Origin: Leguminivora glycinivorella
Taxonomy: Eukaryota > Arthropoda > Insecta > Lepidoptera > Tortricidae
Assembly (NCBI RefSeq): GCF_023078275.1
Contig: NC_062975.1
Span: 15,847,141-15,911,140, forward strand
DNA: 64,000 bases
Reading direction: 5' to 3'
Made by a program: the position numbers and the translations under genes. The first letter of the stretch is position 1. Each line of letters starts with the position of its first letter. A model generated the notes under the pieces. The model was not told the DNA's origin. It worked only from the letters and a program-made list of their open reading frames with translations, and did no database searches. Positions 11,901-22,300 of this stretch are shown one piece after another.

Positions 11901-12731
11901 CAAAAAAACAGTAGATGAAATTTAACTAATGCTAAGGTTTGATTAAAGGCAAGTAAATAATAATCAAACTTTTTATGAAATTCAGAGTACTGATTAAAAA
12001 AATTAAAAATACAAAAAAATACACTAATCAAATCATATAAAAGTAATTAAGTAAAAGTAAATAAAGAAACAAATAACTTACACTTATACATAATCTGTTG
12101 GTTACTATTTTTGGCCCTTTGCTATAAGTGTAGACGGCTTGCAGTAGTTTCTCTTTCAATTCATCATGGCTTTCTGGCGGCACTTCATTCCAACAGCGTA
12201 GTATTTTTGTGTGCAGTGTGGTAGCCGCATAGAACTGGATCTCCGTCCCCTGAAAGTTATACTTTAATAAAACACTACTGTAATTAATAAAATCAATCAA
12301 ACAAACAAATATATCAACTAAATATAGAACATGAAAAGAAGAGTCTAAGCATAACTATTTAAAAAAAACATGACGGTAATCAATACTTGTTCAGTAAAAA
12401 AATTAAAGATCAAATCAGTAAATGTTGAAACACTACAAATTATAGGGACAGCATTGGACACCAGTTCTAATTAAGGTTTGGATTAAAATAGCCTGTTCAA
12501 ATGTCGAAAATGATTGACCACTGATGTCATATTAAGGCAAAATTTAGTACAACATTAAATGAAGGAAATGAAAGCTACCTTGTTGGGTTGTAGCAGTTCC
12601 CAGACGAATTTCCAGGCTTCTGGGACGCGCTGAGCGGCGGTCAGCCAGGCGTGAGCCTTCGTCCGGTCGGCCTGCTCGCCATTGTAAAACACCGACACCG
12701 CGTACTCCAAGTTCTCTGGCGAGTACTCCAT
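1166..12731 (-). CDS. Ipo13: Importin-13-type nuclear transport receptor (17 exons found, 3' end incomplete)
   Basis: Importin-beta superfamily receptor; the family shuttles cargo through nuclear pores with Ran-GTP (known for IPO13 and Drosophila cadmus). Exons, all minus: 12579-12731 (start ATG at 12731), 12082-12249, 11498-11614, 11175-11287, 10633-10760, 9887-10070, 9538-9741, 8223-8399, 6600-6831, exon 10 partial (copies 4857-4971 and 5002-5116), 4567-4709, 4272-4418, 3947-4084, 3335-3542, 2906-3043, 1799-1979, 1166-1202. Each has GT donor and AG acceptor and most phases agree. Landmarks collinear with vertebrate IPO13: FVWELLQPNK in exon 1, LLLEVLTVIPEE in exon 3, APGHYP and FGFWYTLQ in exon 7, RQDIADTV in exon 8, LRKLCADC in exon 10, MKRRVK in exon 17. 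About 861 residues are visible; human has 963. Odd points: one base missing in exon 11, phase clash between exons 4 and 5, 5' half of exon 10 absent beside a LINE, last exon (about 20 residues) not found, and decaying exon copies in six introns. Confidence 0.92.
1643..1725 (-). pseudogene. Decayed copy of the 3' end of Ipo13 exon 16
   Basis: This stretch repeats the exon 16 end (1799 onward): the block 'ttgatgacggcagctatga' occurs at both places and the following bases match with internal deletions. The copy retains a GTATGT donor, better than the GTATCT at the real exon, but its reading frame is broken. It lies 3' of exon 16 on the minus strand. Confidence 0.75.
3145..3300 (-). pseudogene. 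Diverged copy of the 3' part of Ipo13 exon 14
   Basis: Aligned with exon 14 (3335-3542), this block repeats its donor-side two thirds with many substitutions and one interior loss: compare 'cgatataagcgggcttctt' at about 3192 and 3374. A GTGCGT donor is preserved. The frame no longer matches the exon, and the extra copy sits immediately 3' of the real exon. Confidence 0.8.
3848..3905 (-). pseudogene. Short decayed copy of Ipo13 exon 13
   Basis: The segment 'gtccattagagacgacacc' and its flanks repeat the middle of exon 13 (3947-4084), where the matching block begins near 4040. An interior deletion joins the middle directly to the exon's 3' end, and the donor is lost. The copy lies 3' of the exon. 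Confidence 0.65.
4763..5237 (-). repeat. 145-bp tandem array of Ipo13 exon 10 (two full and two partial units)
   Basis: Units begin at about 4763 (partial), 4857, 5002 and 5147 (cut at 5237), with an exact 145-bp period and essentially identical sequence. Each full unit holds 115 bp of exon encoding LQACVSAAALALRKLCADC and onward to a GTAACA donor, then 30 bp of intron. The apparent acceptor TAG before each unit may be only a fusion point of intron start with mid-exon. Using two units together would shift the frame (230 nt), so only one can be used. The upstream-most unit, which should connect to the true 5' part of the exon, is truncated by a LINE. Confidence 0.9.
5238..6202 (+). mobile_element. 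5'-truncated non-LTR retrotransposon (reverse transcriptase C-terminal part plus 3' tail)
   Basis: The ORF at 5308-5925 encodes a reverse-transcriptase C-terminal region, with LGIILDPKLNFNSHID and SYVRSILEFGCIVW typical of Jockey/CR1-type elements. The element ends in AAATAAATG followed by a poly(A) run at 6187-6202. Its 5' break at 5237 falls inside an Ipo13 exon 10 copy. Sequence beyond the poly(A) does not resume the exon, so the insertion came with a deletion or rearrangement. Orientation is opposite to Ipo13. Confidence 0.85.
6297..6575 (-). pseudogene. Two decayed copies of the 3' half of Ipo13 exon 9
   Basis: Blocks at about 6297-6400 and 6417-6575 repeat exon 9 (6600-6831); the string 'gggcgcccgccggtgcgg' occurs in all three. 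The nearer copy keeps a GTGAGT donor; the farther one has it mutated to GGCGAGT. Both start mid-exon, have lost the frame and lie 3' of exon 9. Divergence increases with distance from the exon. Confidence 0.85.
7015..7835. repeat. About 65-bp direct repeats flanking a 690-bp intronic segment
   Basis: The block with 'taaacatggtctaaaaaa' followed by 'cacttttatctaaatttt/gatt' and a TTTTAGTGATATA end occurs at about 7022-7081 and 7776-7835. The intervening AT-rich DNA shows no ORF I recognise. This could be a degenerate element with terminal direct repeats or a simple duplication. It lies in the Ipo13 intron between exons 8 and 9. Confidence 0.45.
8560..8926 (+). mobile_element. 3' end of a non-LTR retrotransposon with long poly(A)
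   Basis: An AT-rich untranslated 3' segment ends with 'tgtgttctaaataaact' and a 33-nt A-run (8894-8926), the same ending type as the LINE at 5238-6202. No reverse transcriptase is present, so this is a strongly 5'-truncated insertion; the 5' limit is a guess. It lies in the intron between Ipo13 exons 7 and 8. Confidence 0.6.
8928..9157. mobile_element. Non-autonomous interspersed element, copy 1
   Basis: This segment matches 30581-30772 over nearly its full length. Shared blocks include 'tcgagagggggtgggtgg' (copy 2 'ccgagagggggtgggtag') and 'ctttcagcggggagcggga'. It abuts the poly(A) of the preceding LINE, so it was either carried at a junction or inserted next to it. Confidence 0.7.
9256..9537 (-). 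pseudogene. Two tandem copies of the 3' part of Ipo13 exon 7
   Basis: Exon 7 (9538-9741) is followed on its 3' side by a nearly identical unit (about 9384-9537, period 154 bp) and a more degraded one (about 9256-9383). The units begin mid-exon at the GCGTCACCATCAGCC point and end about 20 bp into the intron after a GTACAC donor. The new junction joins intron 'gtcacatgcctcgtggag' to mid-exon. No acceptor precedes the copies. Confidence 0.92.
10205..10632 (-). repeat. 136-bp tandem array derived from Ipo13 exon 5
   Basis: Three well-preserved units (landmark 'gtaaggtcaaggttacagc' at 10322, 10458 and 10594) and one older unit near 10205-10296 lie 3' of exon 5 (10633-10760). Units resemble each other far more than the exon: they share the loss of about 23 bp that the exon retains. 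The array therefore amplified from an already diverged copy. The GTGAGT donor is retained in the units; no acceptor is seen. Confidence 0.88.
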
Positions 12732-13386
12732 CTCGCAATCTATCTATTTATTTACAATCTCTATTTACTTACACCATTATAATGTGGTGTTTTGTAACAA
12801 TAGCTAACGCAGTAGTGTTATTGGTATGCACATTATGCAAACTATAATAACAACTTAAATGTTAAAAGTATAATATTTCAGAAACGGTGATAAATAAACA
12901 GCTGTTTCCCTTCAGATGCTCAGCTAAATTTGTAACTCAGATTTTGGACAAAAATGTCCAATCCAAGCGGAGCAAGTACAAGAATTTTTGACCGTGACAG
13001 ATCGACTTGACGGACGTGAAGGGAATCAAAGCGAAAGAATGAGATAGGAAGACGATGGAAATAGAAAAACCACGGAAAAACGAATGAATGAGGGAGAAAA
13101 GGAGAGCAACTGACACTTGACATTTATCACCGTTCGCACCCGAGGTTCGCACTCTATTCGAGATCAGGTTTTAATCGTCCTCTGCATGTGACCATAAAGT
13201 GGCAACACTAGTCAACAAATCCATTCATTCTATCGATCATTTCCATCTTCATTCATTATTCTACTCTACACTCTACTCATTCAATCAATCATTCATTTAG
13301 AGCGCCTTGAATGGTTCGTTTGCTGTTTTACAATTTTATCGAATTTGTTATTGTTTAGTCAGTGTTATTACAAATAATACTTCAAA
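12732..13386. promoter_or_regulatory. Divergent intergenic promoter region of Ipo13 and RUVBL1
   Basis: The 655 bp between the two start codons must contain both promoters unless either gene has a distant non-coding first exon. It is AT-rich and lacks an obvious TATA box. A TCAGTG initiator-like motif lies at 13359-13364, 23 bp before the RUVBL1 ATG. A TATCGATC motif near 13232, one base from the DREF site TATCGATA, fits two housekeeping genes. The stretch 13240-13300 is rich in ATTCATTC repeats. No transposon is recognisable, unlike almost every other gap of this size in the window. Confidence 0.55.
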
Positions 13387-16300
13387 ATGAAGATTGAAGA
13401 GGTTAAAAGTACAGCAAAAACGCAGAGAATATCAGCGCACACCCACATTAAAGGACTGGGCTTAGACGAAAATGGGGTTCCAATTCAAATGGCAGCCGGT
13501 CTCGTGGGGCAAGAAAACGCCAGAGAGGTATTTTCTCATAAAACATCTAATAATCAATCAACTATTGCTGTAGTTATAATATTTTTGCTTTCTGATTTTG
13601 ATAAATCAATTTTTGGAATATTATTGATCAAACATTATTTTTTGAGGTTATGTTTTTTGGTTGCCATGGTATTGTGTAAATAATGTAAGTATCAAAACGT
13701 TAACTAACATGACTTCTGCAGGCTGCAGGAGTGGTCGTGGACATGATCAGGAGCAAGAAAATGGCCGGGCGCGCGCTTCTCCTGGCTGGGCCACCAGGTA
13801 CAGGAAAGACTGCCATTGCCTTAGCCATAGCACAGGAACTTGGAAACAAAGTAAGTTATGTTTTTTTTTTCTAATGTAAATTTGCTTGCACAATTTTCAG
13901 TCGATTTTTTTTTGAGGTTTATAAACTATATCAATTTATTGATTTAATATCAACTCTTGCGGGCTTACAGGTGATCCCAAAACGCTCACAAGATAGTGCT
14001 TAAGTAGTTAAGTACCTATTATAAATACTAGATTAGATACATTAAATTATAATTTAATTGACATATTATTTCAGGTGCCATTCTGCCCCATGGTCGGTAG
14101 TGAAGTGTACAGCACAGAGATCAAGAAAACAGAGGTGTTGATGGAGAACTTTCGACGCGCCATTGGTCTGCGTATCCGGGAGACCAAAGAAGTGTATGAG
14201 GGGGAGGTGACTGAGTTCACTCCAGTGGAAACAGAGAACCCAGCGGGAGGTAGGCTATTCCTAATATGTTTTAAACTAGCTTTTGCTCTTGCCTTCGCAC
14301 GCATTAATTCGAAAATTTCGGAATGATCCACAAACATCCATCCACCATTTTAGGGATGTGGGGGGTTAGAAAGAGAAAAATGTAGCCTATGTCACTTTCC
14401 ATCCCTTCAACTATCTCCACTTAAAAATATGTCAATTCTTCGCTCCGTTTTGCACTGAGAGTGAGATACAGACAAACGAATAGTGTACACACAATATTAG
14501 TATGGATTTTTAGAATACTCTCTTTTGTTAGAAAAGACTGATTCAATGCTTTGTTTGTTTTGTGTTTTGCATCATGTGAGTTTTATATAAAGCAGAATCC
14601 TTTTTTTTAGGATATGGAAAAACAGTTTCTCATGTTATCATTGGACTGAAGACAGCTAAAGGCACAAAGCAGCTGAAACTCGACCCCACCATCTATGAGT
14701 CTCTGCAGAAAGAAAAGGTGGAAGTTGGTGATGTCATCTACATTGAAGCTAATTCTGGAGCTGTGAAGAGGCAGGGAAGGAGTGACACATTTGCCACTGA
14801 GTTTGACCTTGAGGTAATGAAACACCCATTCCAGAAATTTTAATAGAATGTTACTTACTTATACTTACAAGTGCTGGTGGCCTAGCGGTAAGAGTGTGCG
14901 ACTTTCAATCCAGAGGTCGCAGGTTTGAACACCGGTTCATACCAATGAGTTTGTCGGAACTATATGTGCGAAATGTCATTTGATATTTGCCAGTCGTTTT
15001 TCAGTGAAGGAAAACTTTGTGAGGAAACTGGAATAATTCTAATAAGGCCTAGTTACCCTTTGGATATAAGTTATTGTTTTGGGTTGTGGGTAGTTGGGGT
15101 GGGCCTTTGGGTTGGAAGGTCAGATGGCAGTCGATTTCGTAAAACTAGTGCCTATGCCAAATCTTGGGATTAGTTGTCACAGCGGACCACATGGGAGCCC
15201 ATGAGCCGCGGCAAATGCCGGTATAACGCAAGGAGGATGATGATGATGATGTTACTTATTATTACTGATAAACAGGCACATGCTGATGAGCTGTGTGTGG
15301 CAATTTCCTGTTAACACACAATACACCTAATAGCTAATTTACAAAGTGTGCAGGGTTAATTAAGTAATAAAAATTGATACCTAGTAAGGAACAAGCGTGA
15401 ACAGGCATCTTCTAGGCGAGCTCACTCCATCGTAGACCACGTCTTTGCTTTTGGCTAGTCTGTGGCCAAGAGTAAGCCCATTTATAATCGGCCGCTGCAG
15501 GACAAGCGCAGACTTCTGGCCAAAAGGTGTGGTTTTTCGATGGTTCCGGCAGCCTGCCAAATCCTACACCGGGGCAAACAAGCAATGGAGCCACGCTGAG
15601 ACGTCATCGCCCAAATCAATTGTTTAATTTTATTTTTATTGTTCTCTCTATTATTATTGTTCTCTTTATTTTCTCTCTTTTTTGTTATCTAAGTTTCGTG
15701 ACGCATTGGTTTTACTGTAATGTCATGTAAACATGTTTTTTTTAATCACTACATAGTATAAAACAAAGTCGCTTTCTCTGTCCCTATGTCCCTATGTATG
15801 CTTAAATCTTTAAAACTATTATTATTATTATTTGTAAAGCAGGCAGGCAGTTGTAGTAACTGATAAAGCCTGTATCCAGTTGTCGGTAGAGGTTTCAGGT
15901 GTTATGTGGAATTAGCACTGTGCTTGTCTAACTTATTCTTGAATTCGTTTACACTTTGGGCCGATATTACATCCTCCGGGAGCTGATTCCAAGCTTTTAC
16001 CACTCTATTACTAAAGAAATGTCTATGAGGATTGTTGTATGACCTGCGAGAGACCAGTTTATACTGATGACCTCTCAGACGGGTGTTGTTATTACGTTCT
16101 AGCATTTTATGAAAATCTTTGAGGTCATAATGTTGGGTTAGTATTTTGTATGTCTCGATCAGGTCTCCACGCTCTCTACGCTCCTTCAGGCTTGTAAGCT
16201 TTAGGAACTCCAATCTTTCCTCATAGGACATTTTTTTAAGTTTCTTCGGTATTTTGGTGAAGCTGCGTTGAACCTTCTCCAACAAATCGATGTCCTTGAT

Positions 16301-19300
16301 AAAATAAGGGCTCCACACTTGAAACGCGTATTCCAATATAGGCCTAACATAGGTTTTGTGAACTTTGAGCATCATATCTGGCGTCAGATTCCCGAAAGCT
16401 TTTCTTATGAGGTAGATGAGACTCTGTGCTCTCTTAAGGTGGCTCGCTTAGGTTACCCGAAGCTCAGGCTGCGTTAGATGGCGTTAATCTGCAAATTACC
16501 AGTCTTATTTTTTTTGTGGAGTCGTACAGGCATTTATATACTTTCAATTATGCTTCGCGAACATTTAATATTAAAATTGACGTATTACAACAAACATTCA
16601 ACTTCTCATTGTAACGTTAATCCCTTTAATGTAGATAAATTTACTATTTTACACTATTTTTAAGTACCACTCACACATACAAACAGTGTTTTTGTATTCC
16701 TTCTAGTCGATAATTTCACGCGGCGACAGCTTGTTTAAATAGCCTTGCGGTAAATACGTTCCATCGCATGATTTGCATGGAAGTACTGGGTTCGAATCCA
16801 GGACTTTCTCTTTTTATTTTTTTTAATACTACGTCGGTGGCAAACAAGCAGATGGTCCGCCTGATGGAAAGCGGTCACCGTAACCTATGGACGCCTGCAA
16901 CTCAAAGAGTGTCGCATGCGCGTTGCCGCCCCATTAGAAACTTGTACACTCCCCTTTGCTGCGTGTGCACAGCAAAAAGGAGTGTACAAGTTCAAAGGAG
17001 GGTTTGGGTTGCCGACGACTCAAAGGACAATAGACGGAACAAATTAGTTCCGTAAGTCCTCCCGTCGTCAGCACCCCACACCCTCATTGAGCTCTGGCAG
17101 CCTTACTCACTGGCAGGAACACAACACTATGAGACACTATTTTTTGTTTTATTATTATACATAAATGTATATGTACTCGTACAGTAGTTACTGAGCGTTT
17201 TCCACAAAAAAGATTAAAAACCTATTCTCTTACATGGTAATAATTTTTGGGTTCGTCGAACTCAGAATTTCTAACATAATTATCCTAATCTGATATTTTA
17301 AAAAAATCCAAAAAAGTATAGATAAATTTTAGTTTCTAAACTACGATTCGAATGATTTTTTTTTCTAATTGTTTATTTTCGATGGAGCAAGGGTATTCAA
17401 ATCGCTTTTGAAATCTTAAATTAGTAAATGAAAATGCAATAGTTAACTGAGTAACGTAATGCTTTAAAAACTCAAGTGGACTTCTTTTATCTAAGGAGTA
17501 ATTTCGATAAAATATTATATTTAGCGAGGGTATTAAAAGTTGTGTTTTATATCTCAACTTAATAAATAGAAAATCAAAATGACAATAAAAAAAAAATCAA
17601 TATGTTCTCTGAGATAAAATTGATACCTTCGGCTCTCCATTCTTGCTCGGTCAATAAAAAATACGAAATTTATATCCAAAAAAATACAAAAAGTTTATAG
17701 AATCCTGGGAATCGAGCGCGCCTTCACGGCGTGACAGACGACTGTTCTCCATCGACGCCATTACATAACACGCTGTTACCGACGAAATTGGGCTATACAT
17801 ATATAATTATTTAAATATAAATAATAATGTCAAATCCATACTAATATTACAAATGGGAAAGGGTGTGTGTCTGTTTGTTTGTCCGTCTTTCACGGCAAAA
17901 CCGGAGCGACGAATTGACGTGATTATTTAAGGGGATTTAGTTGAAGGGATGGAGAGTGACATAGGCTACTTTTTGTCTCTTTCTTACGCGAGCGAAGCCG
18001 CGGTCAAAAGCTAGTTTATTATAAATGGGAAAAGCTGGTTACTCTATAATCTGAAGTGGAAGAATTCGTTGTTTCACCAAAGATAATGTGTGTTTGTTTG
18101 TTTGTCCGTCTTTCACGGCCAAACGGAGCGACGGATTGACATGTTTTTTAAGTGGAGATAGTTGAAGGGATGGAGAGTGACATATGCTACTTTTGTCTCT
18201 TTCTAACGCAAGCGAAGCCGCGGGCAAAAGCTAGTACAGCACGGGTAGCATGGTCGCGCGATAGACGATAAAATATCAGGCCGTCCCTGTCGCACTATTA
18301 GTAAGTGCGATTATAGGGACGGCCAGATGTTTTATCATTTATCACGCGACCATAATTGCCTGCCTGGAACAGATTATATTGATGATAATTATTATTTGTA
18401 ACCATTTAGTTAATATTGTCTTCAGTTACCGCGATAGTTACTCATGAAATAAAAACTATGAAAACGGATTAAATCGCGTATAATGAGTATGAGTTTAAAA
18501 TTCATCCCGATGTTTCAAACACTTTACAGCGTTCGTGGTCAACGGGTGACTGAGGAAAAATTACAATGTGCAAAAACTACCCATATTCTTGTATATAACC
18601 ATTTAGTTGTTGAAGAAAAACATTCACACAACAATAACATAGGTCAACCAGCTCAGTAAATGCAATACTTTACTAATACTATGCCCACACTATGACCTAT
18701 GTACATATAATGTATTATACCAGACGTGTAATATTTTTTTTTATCCACAAAGGCATAATAAAGGATTGTATTGTATTTTTGTATGAAAATAAAAAATAGG
18801 AAAGCAATATAGTAATAGTCAAATATTCCATTAAAAAAATAAAAAATACTTAATAAATCCATAAAAGTTCAAATGATTAAAAAAAACTTCGGACGAAAAA
18901 CGGACTCGAACCCACGATCTTCTGCATCATAGTCGGTCGTTTGACCGAGACGCCATTTCGATTTACATTAGCAGTGTCGAAATACACGATATGTATCTTT
19001 GTTGACAAAATGCGTCATTATTTCTGAGTCTGCTTGAGTTAACTAAACCAATATCTTTAAATAATTACTTGTCAAGAGCCAAATGTCACTGATGACAATG
19101 TCAACTAAAAATGCGCGAAATATGACGGCTCTGTGTCTGTACACAAAATTTGGCACGCACATTTACGTAAAATTAATAAAAAATTCACATGGATTTGTCC
19201 ATGATTTCTGTATGAAACAATGTATTTCATTCACTACCGCGACGACGGATAATGTATAGTAGATGTATGCGCATATTTTTATTTAGTTGTAGTGTGCGGT

Positions 19301-22300
19301 GACTAAATAAATGGTAGATGTTTTTTGTATGGAAAGCGAGCCACCTTAACGATCGATGTTATGTGTTCTTCCCATTTTAGATCCTCTGTGATTTTGACAG
19401 CTTTTAGGGGAGCATTGTCTAAATTATAAACATAACGAGGGTTATTTTTGCCTATGTGCAGAACTGTACATTTTGAAATGTTAAGGTTTATGAGCCATCT
19501 TTTTGACCAGTTCCATACTTTGTTCAGGTCGTCTTGTAGCAAATCAAAGTCAAGCAATGGGTTGGCGAATAGTTTAGTGTCATCTGCAAAAGTACTGATG
19601 CTGCAGTTTAAGCAGTGAGGCAAGTCAAAAGTGTATATAATGTACAGAACAGGGCCCAACACTGAACCTTGTGGAACTCCGCTGTGAATATCTCGTTGCA
19701 ATGACATCGAATCACCCACTCTCACTTTGAGTGTTCTATGACGCAGAAACGCCTCAATCCACTTTAATAGCTTCCCTCTAATGCCCAGGTGCTCCAGCTT
19801 AAAAAGAAGTCTTGTTGTGGGGACTTTATCAAAAGCTTTTTCATAATCTAAGTAGATTACGTCGGTAGGCTCCCTTACATTGAAACTATTTATCCATGAG
19901 GAAAGGCAGGATAGTAAATTGGACACAGTCGAGCGGTGGGGGCAGAAGCCATGTTGTTGGTCACCTATAATAGTGTGCTGGGTAAGGAATCCTCTAATGT
20001 GTTTCACTATTAATTTTTCCATGACCTTGCAAACTACACTGGTTAGGCTTATTGGTCGATAATTTGCTGGCTCCAACTTGCTTCCTTTCTTGAAAATCGG
20101 GGTCACGTTAGCGGTTTTCCATTGCTCCGGCAAGATACCAGTGTCATACGATAGCTGCATCATTATTGATAATGGACTAGAAACTGCGTCACATTTCTGC
20201 AAAAGTATGACAGGGACGCCGTCTGGGCTTGGTGAGGAGTCGTGTTTCATTTCTTTGATTGCTCGTTGAATTTTATCTGCCGAGAATGTTATGTCCGAAA
20301 TACAGTCGTTAATTCTACAGGTTTGTTCTAGGCATGGCAATTGACCCTGTGGCTCTACTTGGTATCTACCAAGTAGAGCCACAGCGACGAGTCGTGACCT
20401 CTGTACACACCACATAATATGAATTTGCAACTGCCAATTTCCACATCCAAAAAGAGGCATTCAGATGAGGTATGTTATAATTGCTGTTTAATTTTGCCGT
20501 GACATGTTCAGTTTTAGTAACATATATAGCCACTCCACCACTTCGTTTTTCCACTCGATCATCTCTATATAGGTCGTAGCCAGGAATCTTAATCAAGGAA
20601 TCAGGTATGTTTGCAACGGATTTTGATGCGTTTTTTTTTAAATAAATAGAGTGATTCTAGAGGAAGGTTTACATGTAGGTATAGTACCCGTGCGAAGCCG
20701 GGGCGGGTCGCTAGTAAATAAATAATATTAAAAAAGAAACGAAAAATAAAAATATGTATGGAGGATTATTTGTTGATATACACGATTTTGTCAAGCCCCT
20801 GATAAAATGTGACATGGAGATAACTGCAAGTTGTTGTTGTTGTTGTATGTCCTAAGGCACCCCATAGGTGCATAGGGCCTCCACAAGATCCTTCCATGCC
20901 TTTCTATCTTGAGCCATCGCCTTGGCCTCGTTCCAACTCAGTCCATATTCCCTCAGCTCGTTCTCAACGCTCCGCCTCCATGTGTGTACGGGGCGTTTGC
21001 GGGCCCGCTTTCCTCCTTGAGGCCGCCACTCAAACGCGATACTGGCGCTGTTGGTAGCTCCTCTCGAAGGGTATGACCGATCCATCTCCATTTCCGCAGA
21101 GCCACTTCCTGGGGCCCGTTTCTCGAAAGGTACAAGCCTTGTATTACAAGTGCGTGAACTATCAAATCGTATGGGTTGTCATGGAAACACACTTGTAATA
21201 CAAGGCTTGTACCTTTCGAGAAACGGGCCCCTGGGCGATCGGAGGTTGTCGGCACATACTCCACAGATCCTCATTTCTTATAGTTTTAGTTATAACTGCA
21301 AGTGCCAGTAAATTAATTTTTATCCTTCTATTTTCAGGCGGAGGAATATGTGCCGCTGCCCAAAGGTGATGTTCATAAGAAAAAGGAAGTGGTACAAGAC
21401 GTGACCCTTCACGACCTGGACTGCGCCAACGCGCGTCCGCAGGGCGGCCACGATATCATGTCCATGATGGGGCAACTCATGAAGCCCAAGAAGACTGAGA
21501 TCACTGGTAAACAAATATCAACATTTTCTACCATTTTTTTCCAAGTTCTGTTTCAAGCACTAATCTGATAACAAAAGCCTTTGTTTCATCAAGGAGGATC
21601 GAGTATTATCAGAGAGTTACTGTCAAAGTAAAATGTGTAATCAATCACAGTGCATAGACTGCCATCTCTCAACACAGGCTTCAAACTTTGGAACCTTAGT
21701 TTTGACAATTTGGCCCAAATTCTTAGCTTGATATGTGTTAAAATGTCGAATATTAATATTAGCGCCATCTAGCCGAGCATCCCCCAAAGGTGTAACGCCA
21801 TCTAGGCCACAGTACCTTTTTGTTTATGGTTTTGAGGTACGTTTTTTTCTTAGACTTTATCCGTCTATATGGAGTTACATATGTCTTTGGTTTCATTAAA
21901 GCAAAGCTGTCTTTAACACATCCCAAAGCAACAACGTCGTTTAAAATTCAACTATTGTGCTTGTATAAAGATGTCAATTTATGTGGCATTTTTTATGTAT
22001 AGCAAAAATCATATATTTTTTTAATGTTACAGATAAACTAAGGAAAGAGATCAACAAAGTAGTCAACAAATACATAGACCAAGGAATTGCTGAATTGGTG
22101 CCTGGAGTTCTATTCATTGATGAGGTTTGTATAGTACTGCTCCCATGTTTTTTGTCTTCCATGGAGGTCTGTTTGAAATGAATATTTGCTCTACAAATGC
22201 CTATACTCCCCGCATTAATAATAAATAAATATAGGACATTCTTACACAGATTGACTTAGTCCCACGGTAAGCTCAAGAAGGCTTGTATTGCAGGTACTCA

